Positions 18,901 to 28,177 of a DNA stretch of 64,000 nt are shown one piece after another. The notes below the pieces were generated by a model, which saw nothing but the letters and a program-made list of their open reading frames with translations, searched no databases and was not told the origin of the DNA. The translations under genes and the position numbers were made by a program. Source of the stretch: Streptomyces xantholiticus (GTDB taxonomy: Bacteria; Actinomycetota; Actinomycetes; Streptomycetales; Streptomycetaceae). Where the stretch lies: NCBI RefSeq assembly GCF_014651015.1, contig NZ_BMWB01000003.1:30561-94560 (forward strand), in the 5' to 3' direction. Every line of letters begins with the position of its first letter. Positions within the stretch are counted from its first letter, which is position 1.

Positions 18901-19534
18901 GGTCTTTCGGGGGCTTGCCGCGTCAGGCGGCGAAAAGTCCCTCGGAAGTCCCTGGCGTCTCCGGATACGACGGCACGCCGGCCGGCACCTACCTGCCCTG
19001 ACAGGCGCCTGCGCCCGCCCGGAGGAATCTTCAAACCAGGCGAAGTCCTCACCTCGGTGGTGAGCAGGTCGTCCCGCTCGTCGGCATCCGCCACGGCCTG
19101 GCGGATCCAGCCGCCCAGGGCTCGTGATGCACGCCGAGTTCCTCGGCCACACGGCGAATGACGGGCCATCGTCTGGGCTCCTCCCATGAGAGGCCCATCT
19201 GACCTGCTGTCACACATCTCCGCATCGCTCGGGGGCGCCAATTGCCCCGCACCTACCCGGAAGCCGCCCCTTTCATCAGAGCAGAACGGCCTGCGGGCCC
19301 CAGGCACTCACGTCTCGACGTCTTACCGGCGGTGGCTGCAGCGTTGCTGTGTCCGCGATGTGGACGAGCTGTGTAGCAAACAACACGTTTAAGGCGAGGG
19401 CCGCGCCCGGCAACCTGCGTGCACATCAGGGTGGTTGTGGAGCCTTGCCGTAACTGACTTCACCTGACACCTACATCCACATAGGGTCTCACCACGCGCA
19501 ATCAGTCGCACACAGGTTCGAATCCGATGAAAGG
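18901..19534. other. Gene-poor spacer with a transposase scar
   Basis: This stretch has no intact gene. It contains the IS3-type remnant listed separately and, near its end, the leader of the secreted nuclease gene. A tRNA T-loop-like string near 19517 is not part of a tRNA. Confidence 0.65.
19045..19190 (-). pseudogene. IS3-family OrfA transposase remnant
   Basis: Read on the minus strand, one frame gives VIRRVAEELGVHHE and, after a single-base frameshift, the next gives LGGWIRQAVADADERDDLLTTEV. Joined, they match the helix-turn-helix and leucine-zipper entry of IS3-family OrfA transposases (RRVAEELGVHPEALRGWIRQAE-like). Both ends are missing, so this is an old insertion scar. Confidence 0.75.
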
Positions 19535-19546
19535 ATGCGTTACTCC

Positions 19547-22500
19547 ATGTCTTCCTACAGGCACCCGGCTTCGCGGCGCCGAGCAGGTATCGCGGCTGTG
19601 GCTCTCCTGCTTCTGTTAGCCGATCCCGTGCTCTTATCGGGCGGTCAGGCAACCGCAGCACCCTCGTCCGACGGGGACCCCAGGCCGGTTCAGCCGTCCA
19701 AGGCGGACCTCCAGGCGTCGGACCGGGCATGGGCCGCCCAGCACGCCAAGGGCTCCAAGGCGTGGGCGATCACCGAGGCGGAGAAGACCGGGAAGAAGGT
19801 CGTCGTCACCGACGAGACGACCCCGACCACCTACACCGTAGCCAATCCCGACGGCACCCTGACCACCGAACTGACTGCCGGCCCGGAACGAATATGGAAG
19901 AACGGCACGTGGCGGAAGGTCGACGTCACCCTCGCCAAGGGCCCCGACGGCAGCATCGCCCCCAAGACACACCCCAACAGCCTGCGGCTGGGCGGCAAGG
20001 GCGGCGCGCTGCCGAAGTCGCTGAGCGCCGCGCAGGACGACTCGGCCCGTGACCTGGTCACCCTCGGCACCGGTGAGGACAAGGTCACACTGCAGTGGAA
20101 GGGCGGCCTCCCAGAGCCAGAACTGGACGGTACCCGCGCCCGCTACAACAACGCGGTACCCGGCGCCGACGTCATCGTCGAGGCCACCCGCACCGGCTTC
20201 GAGCAATTCGTCGAGATCGACAAGCAGCCCACCGGCGCCTACTCCTACACCCTCCCGGTGAAGGCCAAGGGCCTGAAGGCGAAGGCGAACAAGGACGGTT
20301 CGGTCACCTTCTCCGACGCCGAGACTGGCGCGCAGCGCGCCGTCATGCCCGCCCCGGTCATGTGGGACGCGGCCGTCGACAAGACCTCCGGCGAGCACTC
20401 CCGCCGGGTCCGCGTCGACATGCAGGTCGTCGACAAGGGTGCCGGGGAGGTCGACCTGGTCGTCACCCCGGACGCGGACTTCCTCGCCGACCCCAAGACG
20501 CAGTACCCGGTCACCGTCGACCCGTCCACCTCCGCACTGTCGAACACCTTCGACACCTACGTGCAGCAGGGCGAGACCGTCGACTGGTCCACCGACGTCG
20601 AACTGGACTTCGGCAATCCGGGAACGAAGAACGCCGACGGCACGCCGCGCACCGCACGCTCGTTCATCACGTGGAACACCACGCCGATCCAGGACGCGCT
20701 GATCGTCGACACCAACCTGGCGCTGTGGAACTTCCACTCCGGCAACACCGACTGCACCGCCCAGAAGTGGGCCGTCTGGGACACCAGCGCCCCCTCCACG
20801 TCCTCGCGGTGGACGTCGCAGCCCACCTGGAAGCAGGAGTACCACTCCTCCACGCAGACCAAGGGCAACCCGGACTGCACCGCCACGCAGCCGGACGGCT
20901 GGATCAACGCCGACGTCGACACCCTCGTCCAGTCCTGGGCGTCCGCCAAGGCCACCCGAGGCCACATGGGCCTGCGCGCCTCCAGCGACGACATCAAGGC
21001 GTGGAAGCGAGTCAACTCGGCCAACAACGGTGCCAACCAGCCGAAGCTGACGGTCACCTACAACTACCGTCCGGGTGACGGCACCGCACAGCAGGCCGGT
21101 GCGCCCTTCAAGTCGTATGCGGGCGTGTGGGCGGTCAATACCACTGCTCCCACCCTGCGGGACAAGTTCACCGACGCCGACGGCGACAAGGTCAACGGCA
21201 CCTTCCAGGTCTACGACGCCGCCACCAACAAGCCGATCACCACCCCCGCCGGCGAGGGCCTGATCGTCTCCGACTACGTCGCTCCGGGCGAGTGGGCCTC
21301 CGTGAAGGTGCCCGCCGGGCAGCTGGTCGACGGCAAGACCTACAAGTTCCGCACCAACTCCTACGACGGCACCCACTACAACCTGAACTGGTCACCGTGG
21401 CGCCAGTTCGTCGTGGACACCACCGCCCCCGGCGAGCCGGCTTCGATCGACTCGCCGACCTACCCCGCTGACGGCAACGGCGGCGGCGCCGGTGTCGACG
21501 GCACCTTCAACGTCGACACCGGCGACGCCGGAGCTCGCGAGATCCGCTACCGCGTCGACGGCGAACTCCCCCAGGACGCCGACCCCGGTGTGCTGGACGG
21601 CACCGAGGAAGGCGAGGACAACGGCGGCATCAACGCACCCCGCGCCGTTGCCCCGGAGTGGCAGAGCACACCGACCACAGGCCAGACCGGCTCGTTCTCC
21701 GCATCGCCGGACCGCGCCGGCGCCCACCACGTCGAGGTTCGGACCGTGGACCGTGCCGACAACGTCGGCACCACCGGAACCTACGGCTTCCTCGCCGGCG
21801 GCCAGGTGCGCACCAACCACGTCGTCAACATCAAACTCCCGGACAAGCCTGCCTACAACGACGGAAGGTTCAAAGCGACCGGCGAGTGGCAGCTGATCCC
21901 TGGCTACGACACCCGAGCCGCGAGGCTCGGCCGCACCGAACAGGGCAGCAACTGCACCGACCAGGGCGACGGCACAGTGACCTGCGCCAACCTCCGGCCC
22001 GTCACGGGCAAGGCCAAGGCATGGGCCAAACCCACCATCGTCACGGAACAGCTCTCGGACACCCCCAAGGGCATCCGGGCCGCCAATGAACTGATCCCTG
22101 CCTGCTCCGGCATCAACGACGACGGCACCCCCAATCCCGACAACGCGCTGTGGGGCTGGTTCACCCGTACCGAGATGTGCATGGCCGCGTACTACGAGTA
22201 CTACACCTACGACAAGAAGACCAAGAAACGCCTCTCCCAGGCGGACTTCTTCATCGACGTTCAGATCAAGGTCGACACCAAGAGCCCGGACATGAAGTAC
22301 TGGGCCAGGATCCGGCCGAAGAAGGCCGCTCCGCCCACCCCGGCCATGAAGAACGACATCAAGATCAACTTTGATCCTCGGTGCGACTTCGGCTGTACCG
22401 CCGCCGACACGTCCTTCCAGTGGGACGGCCCCATGACCTGGAAGGGCGCCGCCGAATACGACAACCACGAAGTCACCGGTTCCGCCACTCTCACCTGGGA

Positions 22501-23446
22501 CGTGAAGAACGACCAGGACAGCGCCAATGGCTCCGGCTGGGACGGCAAGTCCCGCAAGGACAGCATCCGCCAGCGCGGCTTCCCTGTCGGCTTCTTCGGC
22601 CCAGAATTCTCCGGAGCCACTGCCGACGACGACACCGACCACGGCGCAGCCTCCGACAAGCTGTTCCAGTCCGAGGCCCGCTGCGACTTCGCCGACGTCG
22701 GCCTGTCCCCAGGGTGCGTGTTCCCGGAGTACGCACCCGGCTACGTGATCAAATCCAACGAGTTCCCGGCCGCTGCCGCCCACCTCTATCTGATCCGCGC
22801 AAAGATGGGCCTGAAGAACAACGGCGATGCCAACACAGGGCCGGGCACCAACCCGTTCCACCCGCTGCACTACCTGCCCATGTCCGACAAGAAGGAACAC
22901 AAGGCCAACCAGCGCAACGAGTGGGACCGAGGCCCCAACCAGAACCGCGGCAAGATCTGCGGAAGGTCCGGCCAGTACGGCTTCGAACCGCACGGCCTGA
23001 CCAAGGGGGCCATCGACCAGTACAACCACCCGAAGAAGGACGTCGTCTCCTGCGACGAGTTCTCCTTCAACACCACCTATGAGTCCGCGGGCATGCCCGC
23101 CAGCCAGGTACCCTCCGGCGTCACCTCCTACGAGGTTCCCAACGGCGCTCACTGTGTGCAGACCTACGAAGGTAAGGCCGCCGACGGCAAGATCTATTTG
23201 CGGGACGACGGCCGCTATCCGGAGCCGGACTGGACGAACATCAAGTGCGGACGGTCCTCCATGGCGCTGTCCGTCAACTCCGGAGCGATGCGCGCCTTCG
23301 GAGCGTTCGCCAAGTCCTACCGGATGCTCGACACGGACCCCTTCTACATCTACGCACCTCTGGCTGACATCGGCTGCGACGAAGCGGTGATGAAGAAGAT
23401 CGTCACCTGCGAGATCACCGACGTCGACCCCGACACCATCCCCTGA
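19547..23446 (+). CDS. Secreted DNRLRE protein with NucA/NucB-type nuclease tip
   Basis: This is a 1299-aa secreted protein. A basic start and the hydrophobic AGIAAVALLLLLADPVLL form a signal peptide. An N-terminal domain typical of Streptomyces surface/RHS-like proteins follows, then a DNRLRE region (about residues 325-510: cysteine pairs, RSFITWNT, KLTVTYNY) and fibronectin-like repeats. The C-terminal ~210 residues hold SCDEFSFNTTYESAG, matching the CDE(Y/F)PF block of NucA/NucB deoxyribonucleases, with NPFHPLHYLP and several cysteines before it. The likely role is an exported DNase or polymorphic toxin. ATG 19547 is preferred because AAGGA lies 11 nt upstream; ATG 19535 overlaps that site. 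Confidence 0.85.
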   Translation: MSSYRHPASRRRAGIAAVALLLLLADPVLLSGGQATAAPSSDGDPRPVQPSKADLQASDRAWAAQHAKGSKAWAITEAEKTGKKVVVTDETTPTTYTVANPDGTLTTELTAGPERIWKNGTWRKVDVTLAKGPDGSIAPKTHPNSLRLGGKGGALPKSLSAAQDDSARDLVTLGTGEDKVTLQWKGGLPEPELDGTRARYNNAVPGADVIVEATRTGFEQFVEIDKQPTGAYSYTLPVKAKGLKAKANKDGSVTFSDAETGAQRAVMPAPVMWDAAVDKTSGEHSRRVRVDMQVVDKGAGEVDLVVTPDADFLADPKTQYPVTVDPSTSALSNTFDTYVQQGETVDWSTDVELDFGNPGTKNADGTPRTARSFITWNTTPIQDALIVDTNLALWNFHSGNTDCTAQKWAVWDTSAPSTSSRWTSQPTWKQEYHSSTQTKGNPDCTATQPDGWINADVDTLVQSWASAKATRGHMGLRASSDDIKAWKRVNSANNGANQPKLTVTYNYRPGDGTAQQAGAPFKSYAGVWAVNTTAPTLRDKFTDADGDKVNGTFQVYDAATNKPITTPAGEGLIVSDYVAPGEWASVKVPAGQLVDGKTYKFRTNSYDGTHYNLNWSPWRQFVVDTTAPGEPASIDSPTYPADGNGGGAGVDGTFNVDTGDAGAREIRYRVDGELPQDADPGVLDGTEEGEDNGGINAPRAVAPEWQSTPTTGQTGSFSASPDRAGAHHVEVRTVDRADNVGTTGTYGFLAGGQVRTNHVVNIKLPDKPAYNDGRFKATGEWQLIPGYDTRAARLGRTEQGSNCTDQGDGTVTCANLRPVTGKAKAWAKPTIVTEQLSDTPKGIRAANELIPACSGINDDGTPNPDNALWGWFTRTEMCMAAYYEYYTYDKKTKKRLSQADFFIDVQIKVDTKSPDMKYWARIRPKKAAPPTPAMKNDIKINFDPRCDFGCTAADTSFQWDGPMTWKGAAEYDNHEVTGSATLTWDVKNDQDSANGSGWDGKSRKDSIRQRGFPVGFFGPEFSGATADDDTDHGAASDKLFQSEARCDFADVGLSPGCVFPEYAPGYVIKSNEFPAAAAHLYLIRAKMGLKNNGDANTGPGTNPFHPLHYLPMSDKKEHKANQRNEWDRGPNQNRGKICGRSGQYGFEPHGLTKGAIDQYNHPKKDVVSCDEFSFNTTYESAGMPASQVPSGVTSYEVPNGAHCVQTYEGKAADGKIYLRDDGRYPEPDWTNIKCGRSSMALSVNSGAMRAFGAFAKSYRMLDTDPFYIYAPLADIGCDEAVMKKIVTCEITDVDPDTIP

Positions 23447-23465
23447 CACCAGCACATGAGCTGTT

Positions 23466-23499
23466 GTGCCGCCCCGGCTCATTCCGGCCGGGGCGGCAC
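23466..23499. terminator. Bidirectional terminator
   Basis: A perfect 12-bp stem (gtgccgccccgg against 23488-23499) with a 10-nt loop sits between the convergent nuclease and SUKH genes, 5 bp from the SUKH stop, and can serve both. Confidence 0.85.
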
Positions 23500-23504
23500 G
23501 ACGG

Positions 23505-24107
23505 TTAGTGGTGGAGCGGCGCCCACCCCTCCACGTGCACATCACGAGGGTCAAGCCACACCAGCGCCCCGCCGGCGAGCCCAGGAGCGTTACCGGGCCC
23601 CACCAAAGGCCCGTCGGCGTCCCTCAGAGCCTGAACGATCAACTCCAGCCAACCGGCCAGATCCAGTCCATCCTCCTCCTCGGGCTCGGTCTCCATGCCC
23701 CACACCCCGAGCCTGCCGGTACGGCAGTCCACGAACGAGCCGGACCACGGCCCAGTCACCTCGTCCGCCGTGAACGGCACCCATCCAGCGGCCCAGTCGG
23801 ACCAGGCTTCAGCCAGAAACTCGCGTGTGTCCAGCGCAACATCGACCGCCAACAACCCATTGCCGTCGAGGAAATGCGCGGCGAACATGTGGTCATCCGC
23901 CACGCCGGCGTTCATCGCCCACAGGGTCCGCAGATCCGCGTGCAGTGGGAAACCCAGGCGCTCCTCAGCCTCCACAAGCAACGACTCCGAAGCGCCCGGC
24001 CGAAGCGCTCCGTACGAGCGTGGAGCATTGACCCGCAGCCACTCGACGATCCACTCCCACGCTTCACGCACGCGCTGCGGCCCGTCTGTAATCTCCTGAT
24101 CAGTCAT
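23505..24107 (-). CDS. SUKH (SMI1/KNR4) family protein, possible immunity protein
   Basis: This 200-aa SUKH-superfamily protein belongs to a family that most often gives immunity to nuclease toxins of polymorphic toxin systems. The pattern is visible: ASESLLVEAEERLGFPLHADLRTLWAMNAG (the characteristic 'E..LG..LP.dlr.ly..hnG' helix), then a strand with WVPFTADEVTGPWSGSFVDC and GRLGVWG, followed by a helix WLELIVQALRDADG. The ATG at 24107 starts MTDQEITDG. It faces the secreted NucA/NucB-type gene tail to tail across a shared terminator. This is an unusual orientation for a cognate pair, but the pairing of families is suggestive. Confidence 0.85.
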   Translation of the reverse strand: MTDQEITDGPQRVREAWEWIVEWLRVNAPRSYGALRPGASESLLVEAEERLGFPLHADLRTLWAMNAGVADDHMFAAHFLDGNGLLAVDVALDTREFLAEAWSDWAAGWVPFTADEVTGPWSGSFVDCRTGRLGVWGMETEPEEEDGLDLAGWLELIVQALRDADGPLVGPGNAPGLAGGALVWLDPRDVHVEGWAPLHH

Positions 24108-24117
24108 GTGTCCGACC

Positions 24118-24660
24118 CTAAGAAACAGGAACGCCCATGGGTAGCGGGCCCAGCACACAACCAGCCGCACCGCCTCCGGCGTTGCACCGCTGGGCGGAGC
24201 CGGGCTCGTCGGCGCGGCCATCCGCAGCGGCAACCAGGGCGACAGCCGGTGCGGTGCGGCGCTGCCCCCTCCACGACAAGCCGCCGCCTGCGAATCTCGC
24301 CGGGCACGCGTTCGTGGCCAGCCGGACCGTCAGCTCCTCGAAGGCCGAGCCGGCCTGCACCGCGACAAAGCCGTAAACCGGCTGCAGCGAAGCTGGTCAT
24401 CGCGATCGACTCGTGCGCAAAGCTCAGCGCAACCACGACATACGTCTTCGCCCCGCCATGTACGGATGGCCGTGCGCCAGCGTGCGGCCAACCTGCACGA
24501 CGAGTTCGTATTCGCTGTCGCCTACCAGATCTGCCGCCGCTGCCGACTCGGCTGGGTTGAGCAGCCCTACACCTTGCCGCAGTACCAGCGGTGCGGGCGT
24601 CGACGGGTTCGCGGCGGCGGGGTAGGGGTTGCGGTCACCCCGCTGCCACCACACGTGCCG
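24118..24660 (-). pseudogene. Frameshifted remnant of an unrecognised gene
   Basis: On the minus strand three successive frames carry protein-like sequence that reads on when shifted. GVGLLNPAESAAAADLVGD and VVQVGRTLAHGHPYMAG (to about 24450) continue as AKTYVVVALSFAHESIAMTS (to about 24370) and then as FVAVQAGSAFEELTVRLAT (to about 24118). Two frameshifts are therefore needed for one product. I do not recognise the family. There is no ribosome site. Continuity across frames, rather than any hit, is the support for a decayed gene. Confidence 0.5.
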
Positions 24661-24842
24661 CACAGTTCGCGCCCTGTGGAAGGCCCCGCGAGGGAGGGTT
24701 GGGCATCGATCGGGCAGAGCGCCCCGGCAGGCCAACAGCAGAGAACCAATGTGCCATGACACCCGTAGTGAGCTGTGACGCTTTCAGTCCCGGAAGGGGG
24801 AGGGCCGCGGTCGCGCCACTTGCGCCCAGTCGGCTGCATTCC

Positions 24843-25487
24843 ATGTCCACAACACCCCGTCACCTCATGCACGTCACGCCGGACCGTCTCCTGTTCGCCG
24901 ACGGAGAGGTTTGTGCTGTTCCGAACGGAATCCATCCTTCAAAGGCCGCGGAGCAGGCGCTAGGATCCCCGGCGATCGACCTCGGACACCATGGGGTCGA
25001 GGAAATCCACGACGGTGTCTCGCACGCCGCCGTCCTTTCCCAGCCGCGCCACGGGCTGTATGCGAGCCGACTCGCCCGCGCGATGGAGGCAGGGCGGTCA
25101 CGTGACTTCGCCACCGCCGTGCGTGCAGCGGACCGGCTGATGAGCGACATGGCCGAGGACGTCGAAGTGACCGTGCCACAACATCTGGAGACGAAGCAGT
25201 TCCGGGCTGATCTCGCTTACCTGACCGGAGACTTCCTGCTCGCCACGAGGCTGTGGACGGCAATTGCGCGCTCCTGGACGGAACATACCGGCCTGCATGG
25301 GCGGACCCGAATCGCCGCCTGCAATGCGGCGGCTTGTTGGATGGAGCTCCAGCGGGTCCAGGCCGTCGGGCTCGCCCCGCAACTGCTCGACATGCTGAGC
25401 TCCGTTGCCGCGCCGGAGCGCACGGCTGCGGTGAGAGCTGCCGTCATGCGGCGACTCGGCGAGGTGTTCGTGTCGGTCCGTGTGTAG
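24843..25487 (+). CDS. Hypothetical helical (TPR-like) protein
   Basis: This 214-aa protein is of unknown function. The first 50 residues are strand-rich (HLMHVTPDRLLFADGEVCAVPNG); the rest is a helical array with TPR-like A/B helices, for example YASRLARAMEAGRSRDFATA, then DLAYLTGDFLLATRLWTAIA and AACNAAACWMELQRVQAVGL. I have the impression that similar sequences occur as C-terminal parts of larger Streptomyces proteins, so this may be a truncated copy. The ATG at 24843 has no clear ribosome site, which fits truncation or leaderless translation. It is followed after 161 bp by the AraC gene. Confidence 0.6.
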   Translation: MSTTPRHLMHVTPDRLLFADGEVCAVPNGIHPSKAAEQALGSPAIDLGHHGVEEIHDGVSHAAVLSQPRHGLYASRLARAMEAGRSRDFATAVRAADRLMSDMAEDVEVTVPQHLETKQFRADLAYLTGDFLLATRLWTAIARSWTEHTGLHGRTRIAACNAAACWMELQRVQAVGLAPQLLDMLSSVAAPERTAAVRAAVMRRLGEVFVSVRV

Positions 25488-25648
25488 GCGGTGTGATCGG
25501 GCTCGCCCTGACGGGCTGCTTGGTGGTCGCGGACGGATCCGGCACTCACCGCTCTGATGCCCCCGCCCGGGACCTGTCCCTCAGAGTCTGCCATTCCGTG
25601 TTTTCGCCTTCCGATCGCCGGCGCGTTCTGAGCCGAAGGAGGCCGCCC

Positions 25649-26638
25649 ATGAGCACCGTCCCCAACGTCCCTGAACAGTCCGAGCGATTCGAGCAGGTCG
25701 CCTCCGACTCGTTCGCCCCGCTGCGCATCCGCCCCCACAAGACCACCGACGGCACCAGCCCGGCCGGCACTCTGCGGAGTGCGAAGCCGGGCCAGGTGCT
25801 GGTCACCAGAATCACCGGAGGTCCGTGCACGGTGCTGCGCACCCGCTCCCTGATCCGTTCGGGCGACCGGGAGCTCGTGAAGGTCGCGCTGTACGGCCGG
25901 GGGCGCGCAGGCGTCGAGCAGGACGATCGACAGTGCCTGCCGGGCCCGGGCGACCTTGTCGTCTACGAGACCACGCGGCCGTACGAACTGCGCTTCTGGG
26001 ACCCGTTCGACATCGTCGTGCTCGGTATCCCGCGCACCTTGCTGGGCCCGCACACCAAATCGCTGGCTGCTCGTACGGCGTCGGCGGTGCCGACCGGCAG
26101 CGGCGGCGGACGGCTGACGGCCACGCTGATGCGGGACGCAGCAAGGGATCTGGACGCATGCACCGGCAGCGGAGGTGCGCACCTGGCCGAGGCGCTGGTC
26201 TCCCTGGTGCTGTCGGCCCTGGCGGAGCAGCCGGTTGCCGTCTGCCCCACCGATCACCTCGCCGAGCGCATCCTTTCCCACTGCCTCGGCCACCTGTCCG
26301 ATCCCTGCCTCTCCCCGGAGTCGGTGGCACGCGCCCACCACGTCTCGGTGCGCTACCTGCACAAGGTCGTCCAGCAGCGTGGCGTGACGCTGGCCTCCTG
26401 GATCCGCAGCCGTCGGCTCGAGCGGATCCGCCGCGACCTGACCGATCCAGCCCTCGCCGACCGCACGGTGTCCGTTATCGCCGCGGGCTGGGGCCTCCTG
26501 GACGCCACGCACCTCAGCCGCTCCCTGCGCGCGGAGTTCGGCCAGAGCGCGGCAGAGATCCGCAAGGAGGCGGGTACGGACCGACGCCCAGGACGCGGAC
26601 AGTCCTGGCGACTTGAGGGTGGGCACGTGCCTCGCTGA
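25649..26638 (+). CDS. AraC family transcriptional regulator
   Basis: This 329-aa regulator has an N-terminal cupin-like 'AraC-binding' domain (about residues 30-170, with LVKVALYGRGRAGVEQD and GDLVVYETTRPYELRFW) and a C-terminal double helix-turn-helix (about 215-315, with LSPESVARAHHVSVRYLHKV, then WIRSRRLERIRRDL and the second HTH DATHLSRSLRAEFGQSAAEI). A strong AAGGAGG lies 6 nt before the ATG. It is convergent with the FAD-monooxygenase gene, a plausible but unproven target. Confidence 0.92.
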   Translation: MSTVPNVPEQSERFEQVASDSFAPLRIRPHKTTDGTSPAGTLRSAKPGQVLVTRITGGPCTVLRTRSLIRSGDRELVKVALYGRGRAGVEQDDRQCLPGPGDLVVYETTRPYELRFWDPFDIVVLGIPRTLLGPHTKSLAARTASAVPTGSGGGRLTATLMRDAARDLDACTGSGGAHLAEALVSLVLSALAEQPVAVCPTDHLAERILSHCLGHLSDPCLSPESVARAHHVSVRYLHKVVQQRGVTLASWIRSRRLERIRRDLTDPALADRTVSVIAAGWGLLDATHLSRSLRAEFGQSAAEIRKEAGTDRRPGRGQSWRLEGGHVPR

Positions 26639-26879
26639 GTGGGACAGCGGCGGGCGGGCGGCCGATGCCGGGACTACGCTCTCCGGCCATGGCTCCCCAC
26701 CGTGCCTCCTTCGGCCGCTCGATTCGGTTGTCAGCGTCCGCGCGGTGCCGCGACAGCCTCGGCCGTCGTCCATGTTGCGCCGGCCAGGAAGCGGAAGTCG
26801 ATGAGTGCGGAGAGGTAGCCGTCGCCTTCCGGGAGCCGGGGTCCGGCCGTGGCCACTCCTGGGGTGCGTACAGGCGGCG

Positions 26880-27989
26880 TCAGGGCAGGTCGCGCAGCGG
26901 GGCGTAGCCGCGCTCCCACAAGGCCTTGGCGCCGTAGCGGAACGCGAGGTTGCGCACGGCGGGCGGCATGGACCTGGACCGGTCGCGCCGGTGGGTCTGC
27001 CGCTGGACCCACCGGGTGCGGGAGAGCCTGCGCTGGACGTACTGCTGGAGGAGGTGTTCGGTGTCGCCCCTGGTGGCCAGCACCTCGGCGAGGACCTGAG
27101 CGTCCTCGACGGCCATGGCGACGCCCTGGGCCATGTTGGGCGAGCTGGCGTGCGCGGCGTCCCCGACGAGCACGACGCGTCCGCGCACCCATGTCTCGCC
27201 GCTGACCTCCTCCACCGGTGAGAAGTACGCCTCACGGGCGGCGGGTGAGGCCAGCAGGTCCCGTACGCGCTGGCCATAGCCGGAGTAGAGCCCGAGAAGA
27301 CCGGCGGCGGTGGTCGGGTCCTCGGGTGAGGCGGCCGCGACGTCGGCGTAGCAGCACACCTGGCCCCCGCCGACGGGGTAGGCCAGGAAAGCCGTCCCCG
27401 GCCCCAGCCATACGGTCCACCGGTCGATGTCGGGGGCGTCGGTCAGAAAGCGCCAGCAGACCTGCCCCAGGTAGCGGGTACCGGCCGCTGGATCGACTGA
27501 CTCTCGCAGACCAGAGCGTATGCCGTCCGCTCCCACGACCACGTCGTACCGGCCGCTCCCGCCGTCGCTGAACTCCACGTGCACACCGTCGTCGGACTGC
27601 TTGAGCGAGACCACGGTGACCTCGTGGCGGACAGGCACCGGCGCGATGTCCTGCAGGGCCGCATGGAGGTCGCCTCGGGTGATGCCGACGCAACCGGCGG
27701 TGCCTCTCCACAGTTCGGCCATGTCGATGTCGGCCAGCACCCTGCCCCGGTGGTCCATCAGCCGCTGGCCGGGCACAGGCGCTCCCTGCACGCTGAGGTG
27801 TTTCCCCAGCCCCAGCGCGGTCAACGCGCGGACGCTGTTCCCGGGCAGGAAGAGCCCGGCCCCCATGGCTCGGCTCTCAGGAGAACGCTCGATGACGTCG
27901 ACGGACATTCCCTCGCGGTGAAGCGCGGTGGCGGTCGCAAGGCCGGCGATGCCGGCTCCGACCACAAGGACTTCAAGGTGACTGGACAT
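26880..27989 (-). CDS. FAD-dependent aromatic-type monooxygenase
   Basis: This 369-aa protein is of the PHBH-like class A flavoprotein monooxygenases, which use NAD(P)H and O2 to hydroxylate aromatic or polyketide-like substrates. It shows the dinucleotide motif VVGAGIAGLATATAL near the N-terminus, the DG motif VVGADGIRSGLRES and the FAD ribityl motif VVLVGDAAHASSPNMAQG. It has no N-terminal export signal. The LuxR gene lies 188 bp upstream on the same strand. The substrate cannot be told from sequence. Confidence 0.93.
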   Translation of the reverse strand: MSSHLEVLVVGAGIAGLATATALHREGMSVDVIERSPESRAMGAGLFLPGNSVRALTALGLGKHLSVQGAPVPGQRLMDHRGRVLADIDMAELWRGTAGCVGITRGDLHAALQDIAPVPVRHEVTVVSLKQSDDGVHVEFSDGGSGRYDVVVGADGIRSGLRESVDPAAGTRYLGQVCWRFLTDAPDIDRWTVWLGPGTAFLAYPVGGGQVCCYADVAAASPEDPTTAAGLLGLYSGYGQRVRDLLASPAAREAYFSPVEEVSGETWVRGRVVLVGDAAHASSPNMAQGVAMAVEDAQVLAEVLATRGDTEHLLQQYVQRRLSRTRWVQRQTHRRDRSRSMPPAVRNLAFRYGAKALWERGYAPLRDLP

Positions 27990-28177
27990 GCGAATCTCCT
28001 GTACGGCTTACGGGGGGTACGTTTTGCACTACGACCTATTCAGAGGCCCGGTTCTCGGTCGATGGCTGCCACTTGCGGTCCCCTACTCTCCGGGCTTGGC
28101 CGCAGTGCCCAGCACCGTGGGAGAGGTGGATAGGTGGCCGGCCCGCGCAAACTCCGCCTCCAGTTCGCTCAGCTGAG

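Noticed and set aside
19505..19540. tRNA-like string ggttcgaatcc near 19517.
   Set aside because: The flanking bases do not pair into a T-arm, and no D-arm, anticodon arm or acceptor stem lies around it.
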